DNA of 64,000 nucleotides, taken from IMG/VR virus record IMGVR_UViG_3300025626_000018, positions 1 through 64,000 of that record; one strand, 5' to 3'. The translations under genes were made by a program, and so were the position numbers. Below are positions 26,185 to 34,898 of the stretch, one piece after another. The DNA is from a virus. The notes below the pieces were generated by a model. The model saw only the letters and a list, made by a program, of their open reading frames with translations. It was not told the origin of the DNA and did not search any database. Every line of letters begins with the position of its first letter. The stretch's first letter is position 1.

Positions 26185-26673
26185 ATGACAGGCGTTCAAA
26201 ATTTATTCCCCCGTGGCTCATTTATTGGTTTTGACCATTTATTTAATGAGCTTGATCATGTTGCTAAACATGCTAATGATCATTATCCACCCCACAACAT
26301 AATCAAAACTGATGAAGATAATTATCTAATCGAATTGGCTGTTGCGGGGTTTTCAAAAGATGAACTGTCAATTGAGGTCAAAGACCGAACATTAACAGTA
26401 ATGGGGGATCACATTTCAAAGGGTCGTGAGTTTATTCACCGTGGTATTTCTACGAAGAAATTTAAACGCACCTTTAGGCTGTCTGAGCACGTTTACGTGC
26501 ATGGAGCAGATATTCAAGATGGCATTCTAGCAGTTGAACTGAAATATGTTGTCCCAGAAAATCAGCGTCCTCGTATAATTTCAATTGGAAAAAACGAGGG
26601 TCAAAATGACACACACAATAACCAACTACTTACCGAAACTGACGGTAATCACCCCAGTCGTACAACTCTTTAG
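26185..26673 (+). CDS. Small heat shock protein Hsp20/IbpA
   Basis: A 162-residue chaperone with an alpha-crystallin domain: PPHNIIKTDEDNYLIELAVAGF, KDELSIEVKDRTLTVMG and the final strand pair ending ILAVELKYVVPE. It holds unfolding proteins until refolding. Hsp20 is common in marine T4-like phages. The C-terminal ~30 residues are poorly conserved and overlap the start of the DUF1127 gene. Confidence 0.92.
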   Translation: MTGVQNLFPRGSFIGFDHLFNELDHVAKHANDHYPPHNIIKTDEDNYLIELAVAGFSKDELSIEVKDRTLTVMGDHISKGREFIHRGISTKKFKRTFRLSEHVYVHGADIQDGILAVELKYVVPENQRPRIISIGKNEGQNDTHNNQLLTETDGNHPSRTTL

Positions 26674-26866
26674 CGTTGTTAGCAATTACTTAACTAAGCT
26701 TCACGCTTCGTACCGTATGGCAAGAGATGTTGCTAAAACTATTCAGGAGTTGAATAAACTTTCAAACGCTGAATTATCTGACATTGGTATTAGTCGTGGT
26801 GATATTTATACCATAGCTAATCAAAATGTTAGTGATTACCATGGCAAAATTCGTGGGAGAGTGTAA
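26606..26866 (+). CDS. DUF1127 family small protein
   Basis: An 86-residue protein starting at ATG 26606 (GAGGG ribosome site; the upstream TTG frame start is not needed). The C-terminal part reads YRMARDVAKTIQELNKLSNAEL followed by SDIGISRGDI, the signature of DUF1127, a family abundant in alphaproteobacteria. There, DUF1127 proteins have been tied to RNA turnover and stress control. The gene overlaps the hsp20 3' end by 68 bp. Confidence 0.85.
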   Translation: MTHTITNYLPKLTVITPVVQLFSVVSNYLTKLHASYRMARDVAKTIQELNKLSNAELSDIGISRGDIYTIANQNVSDYHGKIRGRV

Positions 26867-26867
26867 C

Positions 26868-27041
26868 ATGGTTGCTATTACATATAACTATATTGCCAGT
26901 CCCTTTGCCGGTCTTGGTAAGAATATTATGAATAAACTGGAAATGATTGGCTATGCTAGAGCAGCAGCTCATTTGGCTAATCATGGTTTTCATGAAGAAG
27001 CTAAAAAGTGTATGATGGAATACGCCAAGCTTCAAAAGTAA
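26868..27041 (+). CDS. Small DUF1127-like partner protein
   Basis: A 57-residue protein from ATG 26868 (GGGAGAG ribosome site) one base after the DUF1127 stop. The segment IMNKLEMIGYARAAAHLANHGFHEEAKKCM resembles the helix-turn-helix pair of small alphaproteobacterial DUF1127-type proteins, but lacks the final GISRGDI motif. It completes the hsp20 unit before a terminator. Possibly it works with the preceding protein on host RNA or regulators. Confidence 0.6.
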   Translation: MVAITYNYIASPFAGLGKNIMNKLEMIGYARAAAHLANHGFHEEAKKCMMEYAKLQK

Positions 27042-27064
27042 GGGTCACTACTTAATAAGTGCGC

Positions 27065-27086
27065 GGGAGGCCACGGTTAGCCTCCC
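27065..27086 (+). terminator. Hairpin terminator after the hsp20 unit
   Basis: Stem GGGAGGC / GCCTCCC with an 8-nt loop, followed by AATTTATTTTA, a weak T-rich tail. Confidence 0.75.
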
Positions 27087-27135
27087 AATTTATTTTACAG
27101 AATATTAAATACTAAGCATTGAGAGGAAATATAAT

Positions 27136-27501
27136 ATGACTAAAAACTTAGTAGCATTTATTGCTTTTTTTATCGTAACAGGTTCCGCAGCGCATGCTGA
27201 TAAAGCATTTAGAAAATGTGCATCTTGTCATAGTATTGAAGAAGGCGCAAAAAACGGCGCTGGACCAAACCTATGGAATGTTATGAATCGTGGCGTAGCA
27301 ACAAATGAAGATTATCGTTATAGTAAAAAACTATTAGCATGGGCAGAAGAAAACCCCCAATGGACTCCTGAGCTTATAGATAAGTGGCTAACCAATTCTA
27401 AAAAACTGGTTAAAGGTACTAAGATGAATTTCAAAGAAAAGAAAGAATCTGGGCGCCAAGTTATTATTGAATATCTACAATCAATGGGAGTAAAACAATG
27501 A
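27136..27501 (+). CDS. Secreted class I c-type cytochrome (c2-like)
   Basis: A 121-residue protein with an N-terminal signal peptide (hydrophobic to AHA, cleavage near residue 21). The heme-binding CASCH is at residues 28-32, GAGPNLWNV and a YSKKL helix follow as in bacterial cytochrome c2, and the axial Met is in GTKMNF (residue 97). Everything needed for covalent heme attachment and periplasmic electron transfer is present. It would rely on host cytochrome maturation. A good AGAGGAAA ribosome site is present; the stop overlaps the next gene by ATGA. Confidence 0.92.
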   Translation: MTKNLVAFIAFFIVTGSAAHADKAFRKCASCHSIEEGAKNGAGPNLWNVMNRGVATNEDYRYSKKLLAWAEENPQWTPELIDKWLTNSKKLVKGTKMNFKEKKESGRQVIIEYLQSMGVKQ

Positions 27502-27710
27502 CAACACTAAGATTGCAAATGATTAATGCAGCATATGATCATGCTAAAGCACATGTTGAAAAACATAAAATGAATATTGAAATCTATTTAACAAATCCAG
27601 TTGGAGTTGGCGAACACTCTGATGTTATGGACGCAATTGAAAAAGAACTTGAGGAGATGGCAAAATATGAAGATCATATGGAAATTCTTAACAAGTACTT
27701 CCCGAAATAA
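27498..27710 (+). CDS. Small conserved marine phage protein
   Basis: A 70-residue protein coupled to the cytochrome gene by a 4-bp overlap. The text MTTLRLQMINAAYDHAKAHVEKH followed by TNPVGVGEHSDVMDAIEKEL occurs, to my memory, in many marine T4-like phages with unknown function. Helical, no signal or membrane segment. Confidence 0.7.
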   Translation: MTTLRLQMINAAYDHAKAHVEKHKMNIEIYLTNPVGVGEHSDVMDAIEKELEEMAKYEDHMEILNKYFPK

Positions 27711-27791
27711 TAGCGCGAGTCAGCATAGGGCTCATACTATTAAATACGAAGATCTATGCATGTAAACACATAACACACAAAGGAGTCTATT

Positions 27792-28013
27792 ATGACTAAT
27801 AAAAACCCATTCGAGATCCGTGCAGATATGCTGCAACTTGCAAAAGAGTACATGGATCAACAGCAGCAAATTAATGTTCAGTTTGCTGAAGCAATGATGG
27901 AAAAAGGTAAGAAGAGCCTTGAAGATATTCAAGAGTCTTACCAGATGTATTCAGTGGATGAATTGATGGAAAAAGCTAAAGAAATGTATAGCTTTGTTTC
28001 AAGTAAAACATAA
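27792..28013 (+). CDS. Small conserved phage protein, helical
   Basis: A 73-residue helical protein starting TNKNPFEIRADMLQLAKEYMDQQ, with a good AAAGGAG ribosome site. The first half resembles a small protein known in marine T4-like phages (sometimes compared with phasin-like proteins). No function is known. It is the last gene before a terminator. Confidence 0.65.
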   Translation: MTNKNPFEIRADMLQLAKEYMDQQQQINVQFAEAMMEKGKKSLEDIQESYQMYSVDELMEKAKEMYSFVSSKT

Positions 28014-28031
28014 CTAATACTAATATTAATT

Positions 28032-28056
28032 GGGGGGTGTTCAATGCCCCCCTTTT
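28032..28056 (+). terminator. Rho-independent terminator before gene 43
   Basis: Stem GGGGGG / CCCCCC with a 9-nt loop followed by TTTT. Confidence 0.88.
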
Positions 28057-28074
28057 ATGCTATAATAATAATAA

Positions 28075-28082
28075 TATAAATA
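28075..28082 (+). promoter_or_regulatory. T4-type late promoter TATAAATA before gene 43
   Basis: TATAAATA 32 bp before the TTG start of DNA polymerase; the leader holds TGGAGAAG. Confidence 0.65.
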
Positions 28083-28114
28083 TATTATGATACCATCCCA
28101 TATGGAGAAGTTAA

Positions 28115-30640
28115 TTGAAACCATTTTATACATCAGTTTTTAAACACGGTAATCAAATTCTATATAGAGGAGTTAATCAAAGCGGTGCTCGGATTGAGAC
28201 TAAGCATAAATTTAAACCTACTCTTTATATAAGAAGCACTAAACCAGAGGATGAACTTCGTTCTTTGGACGGCGTGCGTGTTGCGCCTATTACATTTGAT
28301 AATATGAATGACGCATATCAATTTGTTGCTCAATATAAAGATGTAGATAACTTTAGTGTATATGGAAATACTAATTACGCTCAACAATTTATTACCGAAA
28401 AATTTCCGGATGATATTACATTTGATAGAAACCTCGTTAACATTTCCAATTTTGATATTGAAGTTGCTTCGGACGATGGCTTTCCAGAACCGGATGTTGC
28501 AGAACATCCAATTATTTCTATTGCATTAAAATCTAATCAAAGTAATGTTTATCATGCTTGGGGTCTTGGTGATTGGAATGTAGAAAATAGTGAACATAAA
28601 GATAAAATTATCCAGTATCGCAAGTGTAATTCTGAAATTGAATTGCTTGCTCAGTTTATGGAATACTGGAGAAATAACACGCCAGATATTATTACTGGCT
28701 GGTATATCCGTATGTTTGATATTCCATATATTTACAACCGCATTACACGCATTGCCGGCGAGGCTGTTGCTAAAAAACTTTCTCCGTGGGGAGTGGTTGG
28801 TAAGCGGCAAATTAATATCCGCGGTAAATTAACAACTTCATTTGATATTGCGGGTGTACAACAACTCGACTACATTGAACTATTTCAAAAATTTGGTTAT
28901 TCATATGGTCCGCAAGAATCTTATAAACTAGACCATATTGCTCATGTTGTATTGGGTGAACATAAAATTTCATATGAAGAATATGGAAATCTTCATGGCT
29001 TATACAAAGCAAATCATCAAAAATTTATTGATTATAATATTAAAGATGTTGAACTTGTTGACCGTATCGATGAAAAAATGGATCTTATTACTCTTGCTAT
29101 GACTATGGCATATAAGGGTGGTGTTAACTATTCTGATACATTTGGTACTACTGCTATATGGGATTCTATTATCTATCGCAAATTAGCAAAAGATAATATT
29201 ATTGTTCCTCCTAATAGAAATAGCCATAAGCTTCCATATCCAGGTGGATACGTAAAAGAGCCTATTCCGGGCATGTACGATTGGGTTGTTTCCTTTGATT
29301 TGAATTCGCTTTATCCAAATCTTATTGTGCAATATAATATGTCACCCGAAACTTTGATTAAAGATCCAATGCTACGAGGTCAAAGCGGGGTAGACTATTA
29401 TCTTCAAAGCGGTGAAATTCGAGATACCCAGCGTGAAGCCGATTTATCTGTTGCAGCAAATGGCAGTTGCTATAGTAAAAAATCACAGGGTGTTATTCCT
29501 AAAATTATTGTTGATTATTATAATGAGCGTTCTCAAGTTAAAAAAGAAATGCTTGCTACCCAATCTGAATATGAAAAGAATAAATCTGCTGATTTAGAAA
29601 AGAAAATCAACCAACTTGAAAATCGCCAAATGGCTATTAAAATTCTTTTAAACTCTCTTTATGGTGCACTAGGCAATCAATACTTTAGATATTTTGATAT
29701 GGATATTGCAGAAGGTATTACTTTATCTGGCCAACTTGCAATTCGTTCAGCTGAAAGAGCTGTTAATGATGCAATGAATAAAATTATGAAAACTGAAGAT
29801 GTTGATTATGTTATTGCTATTGATACAGACTCAGTATATATTCACTTTGGACCATTAGTTAATCGCTTTAAGCAAAAACTTAGCACTGAAGACACAGTAA
29901 AAGTTATTGATCAGATTTGTCGAGATCAATTTGAAAAATTCCTTGCAAAGTCGTATAATACTTTATTTGAAAAAATGAATGCTTATGATAATAGAATGCA
30001 AATGGGACGGGAAGCAATTGCTGATCGCGGCATTTGGACTGCGAAAAAACGGTATATTTTAAATGTTCACAATAATGAGGGTGTGCAATACTCTGTTCCT
30101 AAGCTTAAGATTATGGGCATTGAAGCTATTAAATCTTCAACACCCGAAGTTGTCCGCGATAAATTTAGAGAAATTTTCTATGTGCTTATTAATGGTTCTG
30201 AAGAAGAAACTCGTAAATATATTAGCGATTTTAAGAAAGTATTTAAATCCCTTCCACCCGAAAAAGTATCGTTTCCCAGATCTGTTTCTGACATTAAAAA
30301 ATGGCAAGATAAAACTACTTTATATAATAAAGGTACCCCTATTCATGTAAGAGGTAGCATTTTATATAATAACTGTATAAAAACTAATGATTTAAGTAAA
30401 AAGTTTGAATTGATTAAAAATGGAGAAAAGATTAAATTCACTTATCTTACTTTACCTAATCCTATTAAAGAAAACGTTATTGCATTTCCGGAATATTTGC
30501 CGGAAGAGCTTCATCTTCACAAATATGTGGATTATGATAAACAATTTGAAAAAACTTTTATTGAACCACTCACCCCAATTTTAGATGCAATTGGATGGAG
30601 TGTAGAAGAAAAAGCAACACTAGAGGATTTCTTTGGCTAA
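28115..30640 (+). CDS. gp43: DNA polymerase gp43 (family B)
   Basis: An 841-residue replicative polymerase. Exonuclease motif I is SNFDIEVAS, polymerase motif A is [10 protein letters not shown], motif B is [16 protein letters not shown], and motif C is [11 protein letters not shown]. It starts with TTG after a good TGGAGAAG site; the N-terminus [13 protein letters not shown] aligns with that of T4. Slightly shorter than T4 gp43 (898). No intein interrupts it. It overlaps the next gene by one base. Confidence 0.96.
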   Translation: MKPFYTSVFKHGNQILYRGVNQSGARIETKHKFKPTLYIRSTKPEDELRSLDGVRVAPITFDNMNDAYQFVAQYKDVDNFSVYGNTNYAQQFITEKFPDDITFDRNLVNISNFDIEVASDDGFPEPDVAEHPIISIALKSNQSNVYHAWGLGDWNVENSEHKDKIIQYRKCNSEIELLAQFMEYWRNNTPDIITGWYIRMFDIPYIYNRITRIAGEAVAKKLSPWGVVGKRQINIRGKLTTSFDIAGVQQLDYIELFQKFGYSYGPQESYKLDHIAHVVLGEHKISYEEYGNLHGLYKANHQKFIDYNIKDVELVDRIDEKMDLITLAMTMAYKGGVNYSDTFGTTAIWDSIIYRKLAKDNIIVPPNRNSHKLPYPGGYVKEPIPGMYDWVVSFDLNSLYPNLIVQYNMSPETLIKDPMLRGQSGVDYYLQSGEIRDTQREADLSVAANGSCYSKKSQGVIPKIIVDYYNERSQVKKEMLATQSEYEKNKSADLEKKINQLENRQMAIKILLNSLYGALGNQYFRYFDMDIAEGITLSGQLAIRSAERAVNDAMNKIMKTEDVDYVIAIDTDSVYIHFGPLVNRFKQKLSTEDTVKVIDQICRDQFEKFLAKSYNTLFEKMNAYDNRMQMGREAIADRGIWTAKKRYILNVHNNEGVQYSVPKLKIMGIEAIKSSTPEVVRDKFREIFYVLINGSEEETRKYISDFKKVFKSLPPEKVSFPRSVSDIKKWQDKTTLYNKGTPIHVRGSILYNNCIKTNDLSKKFELIKNGEKIKFTYLTLPNPIKENVIAFPEYLPEELHLHKYVDYDKQFEKTFIEPLTPILDAIGWSVEEKATLEDFFG

Positions 30641-31377
30641 TGATTAATTATGTTTTTGATGTGGACGGTACGCTTACGCCAAGCCGTCAAAAAATGGATA
30701 AAGACTTTAAACCATTTTTCTTGAACTTTGTAAAAAATAATACAGTATATCTTATTACTGGATCCGATTATGCTAAAACATATGTGCAGCTCGGAGATAA
30801 AATATGTAATAGCGTAAGGGAAATTCATAATTGTTCTGGTAATTCAATTTGGAAAAAAGGAATAGAAATTGAAAGTTCGGATTGGGTTCTTCCAAAAGCT
30901 ATTCAAAACTGGCTAAATAATCAAGTTGTGGAAAATAAATTTTTTCATAAAACCGGGTTGCACATTGATCACCGGCCGGGCTTGGTTAATTTTAGTATTG
31001 TTGGAAGAAATTGTAATCTTGAACAAAGAGCCGCTTATGTAGAATGGGATTATCATACCGGTGATCGTTTGCAAATTGCTTCTGCCTTTAATGAACGGTT
31101 TGTTGGGGCAGGTGTAGTTGCCCAAATTGCTGGCGAAACCGGTCTGGATATTGCCCCTATTGGTTTTGATAAGCGTCAGTTAGCAGATCGGTTAAGTGGT
31201 CCCATTTATTTCTTCGGAGATAGTATGGATTGGGGTGGTAATGATTTCCCTCTTAAAGCCGCTATTAAGGATCGTCCGGGTTCAGAAGCATTTCATGTAA
31301 AAGACTGGCAAGATACCCAAAGGATTCTTTGGGCAATTGAAAATTCTGATGTACATCGGTTTGCGGGTGTGGTATAA
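30640..31377 (+). CDS. Phosphomannomutase-like HAD enzyme (eukaryotic PMM type)
   Basis: A 245-residue HAD-superfamily protein starting at ATG 30640 (TAATG overlap with gene 43). The nucleophile motif is FDVDGTLT (Asp7, Asp9). LVNFSIVGRNCN matches the substrate region NVSPIGRNCS of PMM2-type enzymes, and GFDKRQLADRL followed by YFFGDSMDWGGNDFPL is the C-terminal motif. It would convert mannose-6-phosphate to mannose-1-phosphate for GDP-mannose synthesis, or act on a related sugar phosphate. Confidence 0.82.
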   Translation: MINYVFDVDGTLTPSRQKMDKDFKPFFLNFVKNNTVYLITGSDYAKTYVQLGDKICNSVREIHNCSGNSIWKKGIEIESSDWVLPKAIQNWLNNQVVENKFFHKTGLHIDHRPGLVNFSIVGRNCNLEQRAAYVEWDYHTGDRLQIASAFNERFVGAGVVAQIAGETGLDIAPIGFDKRQLADRLSGPIYFFGDSMDWGGNDFPLKAAIKDRPGSEAFHVKDWQDTQRILWAIENSDVHRFAGVV

Positions 31378-31409
31378 TAGTATTATAAATTATAATGAGA
31401 GGATATATT

Positions 31410-31829
31410 ATGAGTGACTGGGTAAATGACATCTATATGATGCATAATAAATTTGGTGTTAGGGATTGGTTCCTTGCTAATTGTAATAATAAAGAATTGA
31501 TGGATAAATATTTAAAATTCCGCTTGGCGATGTGCAAAGAAGAACTGGACGAAACACTTGACGCGCTGGATGCAAAAGATCCAGAAGAAATTGTTGATGG
31601 CCTTATTGACTTGTGTGTATTTGCTATTGGTACTCTTGATGTATTTGGTGTTGATGCTAATGACGCGTGGGATCGAGTGTATGAAGCAAATATGGCTAAA
31701 TCACCAGGTGTAAAAGAAGGTCGTCCGAACAAATTCGGACTTCCGGACCTTATTAAGCCGGATGGGTGGGTAGCTCCAAGTCATATAGGTAATCACGGCA
31801 ATTTAAACAAAGCACTTCTTAACGACTAA
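31410..31829 (+). CDS. MazG-like nucleotide pyrophosphohydrolase
   Basis: A 139-residue protein from ATG 31410, chosen over the ATG at 31395 because AGAGGA lies ideally before it. The all-alpha NTP-PPase core shows as CKEELDETLDAL and EEIVDGLIDLCVFAIG, with the Glu and Asp residues that bind Mg. The C-terminal GRPNKFGLPDLIKPDGWVAP is shared with cyanophage homologues. It probably hydrolyses NTPs or dNTPs. Confidence 0.8.
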   Translation: MSDWVNDIYMMHNKFGVRDWFLANCNNKELMDKYLKFRLAMCKEELDETLDALDAKDPEEIVDGLIDLCVFAIGTLDVFGVDANDAWDRVYEANMAKSPGVKEGRPNKFGLPDLIKPDGWVAPSHIGNHGNLNKALLND

Positions 31830-31857
31830 ACTTATAATTGGTAAATTAGATAATATC

Positions 31858-32799
31858 ATGAATATTTCTTCTACGATTTTTAAATCTATATTTGATAACG
31901 CAACGCATCGAAAAATGGATTTCGAAGATTTTGATGCGTTTGAATCCTTTTTATATAAATTGTCTGATATTAAACGAAATGGAAAAAAAGATGCAGAACT
32001 TATTTCTCCAGCTACTTACCAGGCTGGCACAACTAGAGCCAATGCTAATGTATTGGCTTGGGCAGGTTGGGCTGCTGCTGATGTTGACGATCATGAGTTT
32101 AAGGGTAACTTAAAAGATGAGTTATATACTAATTTCGGCCATTATCGGTACGTGTGTTATAGCACTGCTAGCAGTACTAATTCTTTACCGAAGTTTCGCC
32201 TCGTCTTCCCTCTTGAAACGCATGTTGAAAGCTCACGAATCAAACATTTTTGGCACAGCCTTAATACAGAGATCGGCAGACTCGGAGATACGCAGACTAA
32301 AGACCTTTCTCGTATGTATTACGTGCCTGCAACTTATGCTAATAGTAACAATTTTATTTTTTCTAACCTTGACGGTGCATCTATTAATCCCTATCGGTTA
32401 ATGGACAAGCATCCGTATGAAGAAAAAAAACATAGTGCAAATTTTATTGATAGGCTTCCGGCTGAAATACAAAAACAAATAGTTAGTTTTAGAGCTAACC
32501 AATTAGAAAAAAGTAATATTCATTGGGATGGTTATCGTGATTGTCCGTTTGTTTCAAAGAAATTAATTGATGAATACCGTACAATGGCTTTTACTGATGG
32601 CAGCGGCCGATACAGAATGATATATAAGATTATGAGCTCAATAGCAATTAGCGCTATTAGACGACAATACCCAATAACATCATATGAAATTGCAGATATT
32701 ATAAGAGAATTAGATAACGATACTGCCCGAATATATGAATCAAGAAACTTGCAAGTAGAAGCAGACAGGGCTATAGAATATGCGTATAAAACCGTTTAG
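31858..32799 (+). CDS. Primase-like (AEP-type) protein
   Basis: A 313-residue protein. WAAADVDDHEF has the Asp-x-Asp of archaeo-eukaryotic primases, followed by CYSTASS...PKFRLVFPLET and KDLSRMYYVPATY, the sequence of landmarks seen in primases of plasmid and phage replication proteins. No helicase domain follows. The T4 primase gp61 is not in this window, so this could be a replacement or an additional priming enzyme. No database match was available, so the call is moderate. Confidence 0.5.
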   Translation: MNISSTIFKSIFDNATHRKMDFEDFDAFESFLYKLSDIKRNGKKDAELISPATYQAGTTRANANVLAWAGWAAADVDDHEFKGNLKDELYTNFGHYRYVCYSTASSTNSLPKFRLVFPLETHVESSRIKHFWHSLNTEIGRLGDTQTKDLSRMYYVPATYANSNNFIFSNLDGASINPYRLMDKHPYEEKKHSANFIDRLPAEIQKQIVSFRANQLEKSNIHWDGYRDCPFVSKKLIDEYRTMAFTDGSGRYRMIYKIMSSIAISAIRRQYPITSYEIADIIRELDNDTARIYESRNLQVEADRAIEYAYKTV

Positions 32800-33595
32800 A
32801 AAAAAGAAAATTGTTCTTGCAACAGGTGGGTTTGACCCATTACATAAAGGACATATTAAATACTTAAAAGAAGCAGCTCTCCTTGGCGATATGCTTATTG
32901 TTGGAATTCATTCTAATGAGCGGTTGACCCGACGTCGGGGTCGGCCGTTTCTTGATATAGAAGATAGACATGCTATTATTGCGGAACTTGGTTTTGTAAA
33001 TAAAGCAGTTTGTTTTACCTCTGATATGGATGCTGATGATACTGCTCTTAAATTTATTCAACAAATAATGCTAGAATATCCTAAAGCTGATATTATATGT
33101 GCTAATGGTTATAGCAAACCACCCGAAGATAATAAACCACTTATTGATAACCCCCAAGTAACCTTTGTTTTTGATGTGGGCAGAGAAGTAGTTAATTCAT
33201 CTTTTGAAATTCTTGATGAATGGAGAAGCGCAAAAACTTTACAGGAATGGGGCTGGTATAGAATATTAGCTGAAGGTGTGGATCCAAAAACAGGATTACA
33301 TTATAAATTAAGAGAATTAATGATTTTGCCTAAAAAGTCATTAATGAATCAACGCCATAAAGATAGAAGTGAACTTTGGACACAAATACAGGGGCAAACT
33401 CAGCTAAACCTACATAGGGGTTTAGATAAAAAAATATTAACTCCACAAGATCCACCACAAGTTATTCCAGCTAAATCTTGGTATGAAGCAAGTAATCCAT
33501 TTAAAATTGCTTCGCATATAGTAGAATTACAATATGGTAAACAATGTATTGATGATGATGTGGATATTGCCCTACCACTTAGAAAAAAGAAATAA
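32780..33595 (+). CDS. Nucleotidyltransferase fused to a cupin (HldE-like + mannose-6-phosphate-isomerase-like)
   Basis: A 271-residue two-domain protein. Residues 8-140 are a cytidylyltransferase fold: ATGGFDPLHKGHIKYL with the HxGH motif, as in ADP-heptose synthases. Residues ~150-250 are a cupin: GWYRILAEG...YKLRELMI..KSLMNQRHKDRSELW, close to type-II phosphomannose isomerase cupins. It overlaps the upstream gene by 20 bp. It probably activates a sugar phosphate, with the cupin acting on the sugar; exact substrates are unknown. Confidence 0.72.
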   Translation: MRIKPFRKKKIVLATGGFDPLHKGHIKYLKEAALLGDMLIVGIHSNERLTRRRGRPFLDIEDRHAIIAELGFVNKAVCFTSDMDADDTALKFIQQIMLEYPKADIICANGYSKPPEDNKPLIDNPQVTFVFDVGREVVNSSFEILDEWRSAKTLQEWGWYRILAEGVDPKTGLHYKLRELMILPKKSLMNQRHKDRSELWTQIQGQTQLNLHRGLDKKILTPQDPPQVIPAKSWYEASNPFKIASHIVELQYGKQCIDDDVDIALPLRKKK

Positions 33596-33597
33596 TT

Positions 33598-34692
33598 ATG
33601 AATCAAAATTATATTTTTACTAGTGAAAGTGTTAGTGACGGCCACCCCGATAAAGTAGCAGACCAAATCAGTGACGCCCTTGTTGATGCGGGATTGCGCG
33701 CCGGCGATGAGACAACTCGTGTTGCTGTTGAAACTCTTACAACTACTAATATGGTAACGTTGGCCGGTGAAGTAAAAAACTTTAATGTGAGCAACGAAGA
33801 AGTTAAAGAAATTGTTCGTAATACAGTAAAAAAAATTGGATATGAACAAGAGGGATTTCATTGGGATAATCTAAAAATTTACAATGAAATCCATGCACAA
33901 AGCGCTGATATTGCATTAGGCACCGATGATTTTGGGGCTGGGGATCAGGGTATTATGTTTGGCTATGCTTGTAATGATAATGATGCCTATTTACCGGCTC
34001 CTATTTATTATGCGCATGAAATTCTTAAAGAATTGAAAGAAATTCGATTATTAGATAATATATTAGGCCCCGATGCAAAATCACAAATTAGTATACAATA
34101 CGAAGGTGGTATAGCTAAACGGGTAGACCAAATTGTTATTAGTACTCAACATGCCGCTAATGAAATTCAAACTGCAAGGACCCTTGCAAGGGGTGCCGTA
34201 TTGCATTGTGGTTTAGGAGATATGATTGATGAAAATACTGTATGGCATATTAATCCTACTGGTAATTTTGTTATTGGCGGCCCTGATGGGGATGCTGGTG
34301 TTACTGGACGTAAGATTATTGTTGATACTTATGGGGGCTTTGCTCCCCACGGCGGCGGTGCTTTTAGTGGTAAAGACCCCACGAAAGTAGATCGTAGCGC
34401 GGCTTATATGGCACGTTGGCTCGCTAAAAATGTTGTAGCAGATGAAATGGCTGACTGGTGTAATATTCAATTAAGCTATGCAATCGGAGTTAAACAACCT
34501 ATCAGCATTTATGTAGAATCCAATGGTTATAGTAAAAGTATTGAAAAGTTTATTCGTAAAGAAATTGATCTGAGCCCTAAAGGAATTATTGACCGATTTG
34601 ATATGTTTAATTTTTATGAATATAGTAAAAACTGTACGTACGGTCATTTTGGCAATAAAGATGTTCCGTGGGAAAAGATTGGGTGGAATTAA
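33598..34692 (+). CDS. metK: S-adenosylmethionine synthetase MetK
   Basis: A 364-residue enzyme that makes SAM from methionine and ATP. Motifs are SESVSDGHPDKVADQISDA, GAGDQGIMFGYA, and the P-loop-like GGAFSGKDPTKVDRSAAYMA; all substrate-contact regions appear intact. It lies inside a metabolic run between the sugar enzyme genes. It may support phage methyltransferases or the radical SAM protein at 41945. Confidence 0.95.
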   Translation: MNQNYIFTSESVSDGHPDKVADQISDALVDAGLRAGDETTRVAVETLTTTNMVTLAGEVKNFNVSNEEVKEIVRNTVKKIGYEQEGFHWDNLKIYNEIHAQSADIALGTDDFGAGDQGIMFGYACNDNDAYLPAPIYYAHEILKELKEIRLLDNILGPDAKSQISIQYEGGIAKRVDQIVISTQHAANEIQTARTLARGAVLHCGLGDMIDENTVWHINPTGNFVIGGPDGDAGVTGRKIIVDTYGGFAPHGGGAFSGKDPTKVDRSAAYMARWLAKNVVADEMADWCNIQLSYAIGVKQPISIYVESNGYSKSIEKFIRKEIDLSPKGIIDRFDMFNFYEYSKNCTYGHFGNKDVPWEKIGWN

Positions 34693-34703
34693 TTAAATAG
34701 CTG

Positions 34704-34732
34704 TTTACTTTTTTTGATAATTATAGTAAAAT
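34704..34732 (+). promoter_or_regulatory. Promoter before the 34759-35690 genes
   Basis: TTTACT, 17 nt, TAAAAT; a second AT-rich -10 (TATAAT) follows 5 bp later. Confidence 0.7.
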
Positions 34733-34758
34733 ATAATATATAATATGGAGAGATTGAT

Positions 34759-34896
34759 ATGAGTAATAAAGATATTGAAAAAGCATTTGCTGAAATGAAT
34801 ATAAAAATTCAAATTCTAGAAAAAAATGTATATGATTTACAAGCTCAATTGCAAAATTCTTATATTCGAATTGCAGAATTACAGGATAAATTATAA
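34759..34896 (+). CDS. Short coiled-coil protein
   Basis: A 45-residue peptide (MSNKDIEKAFAEMN...) with leucine/isoleucine spacing typical of a coiled coil (IQILEKNVYDLQAQLQ). It has a TGGAGAG ribosome site and lies 2 bp before kdsA. Its role is unknown. Confidence 0.6.
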   Translation: MSNKDIEKAFAEMNIKIQILEKNVYDLQAQLQNSYIRIAELQDKL

Positions 34897-34898
34897 TT

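Noticed and set aside
28115-30640. An intein or intron in DNA polymerase, a common site in phages
   Set aside because: All exonuclease and polymerase motifs run through one frame without a foreign insert.
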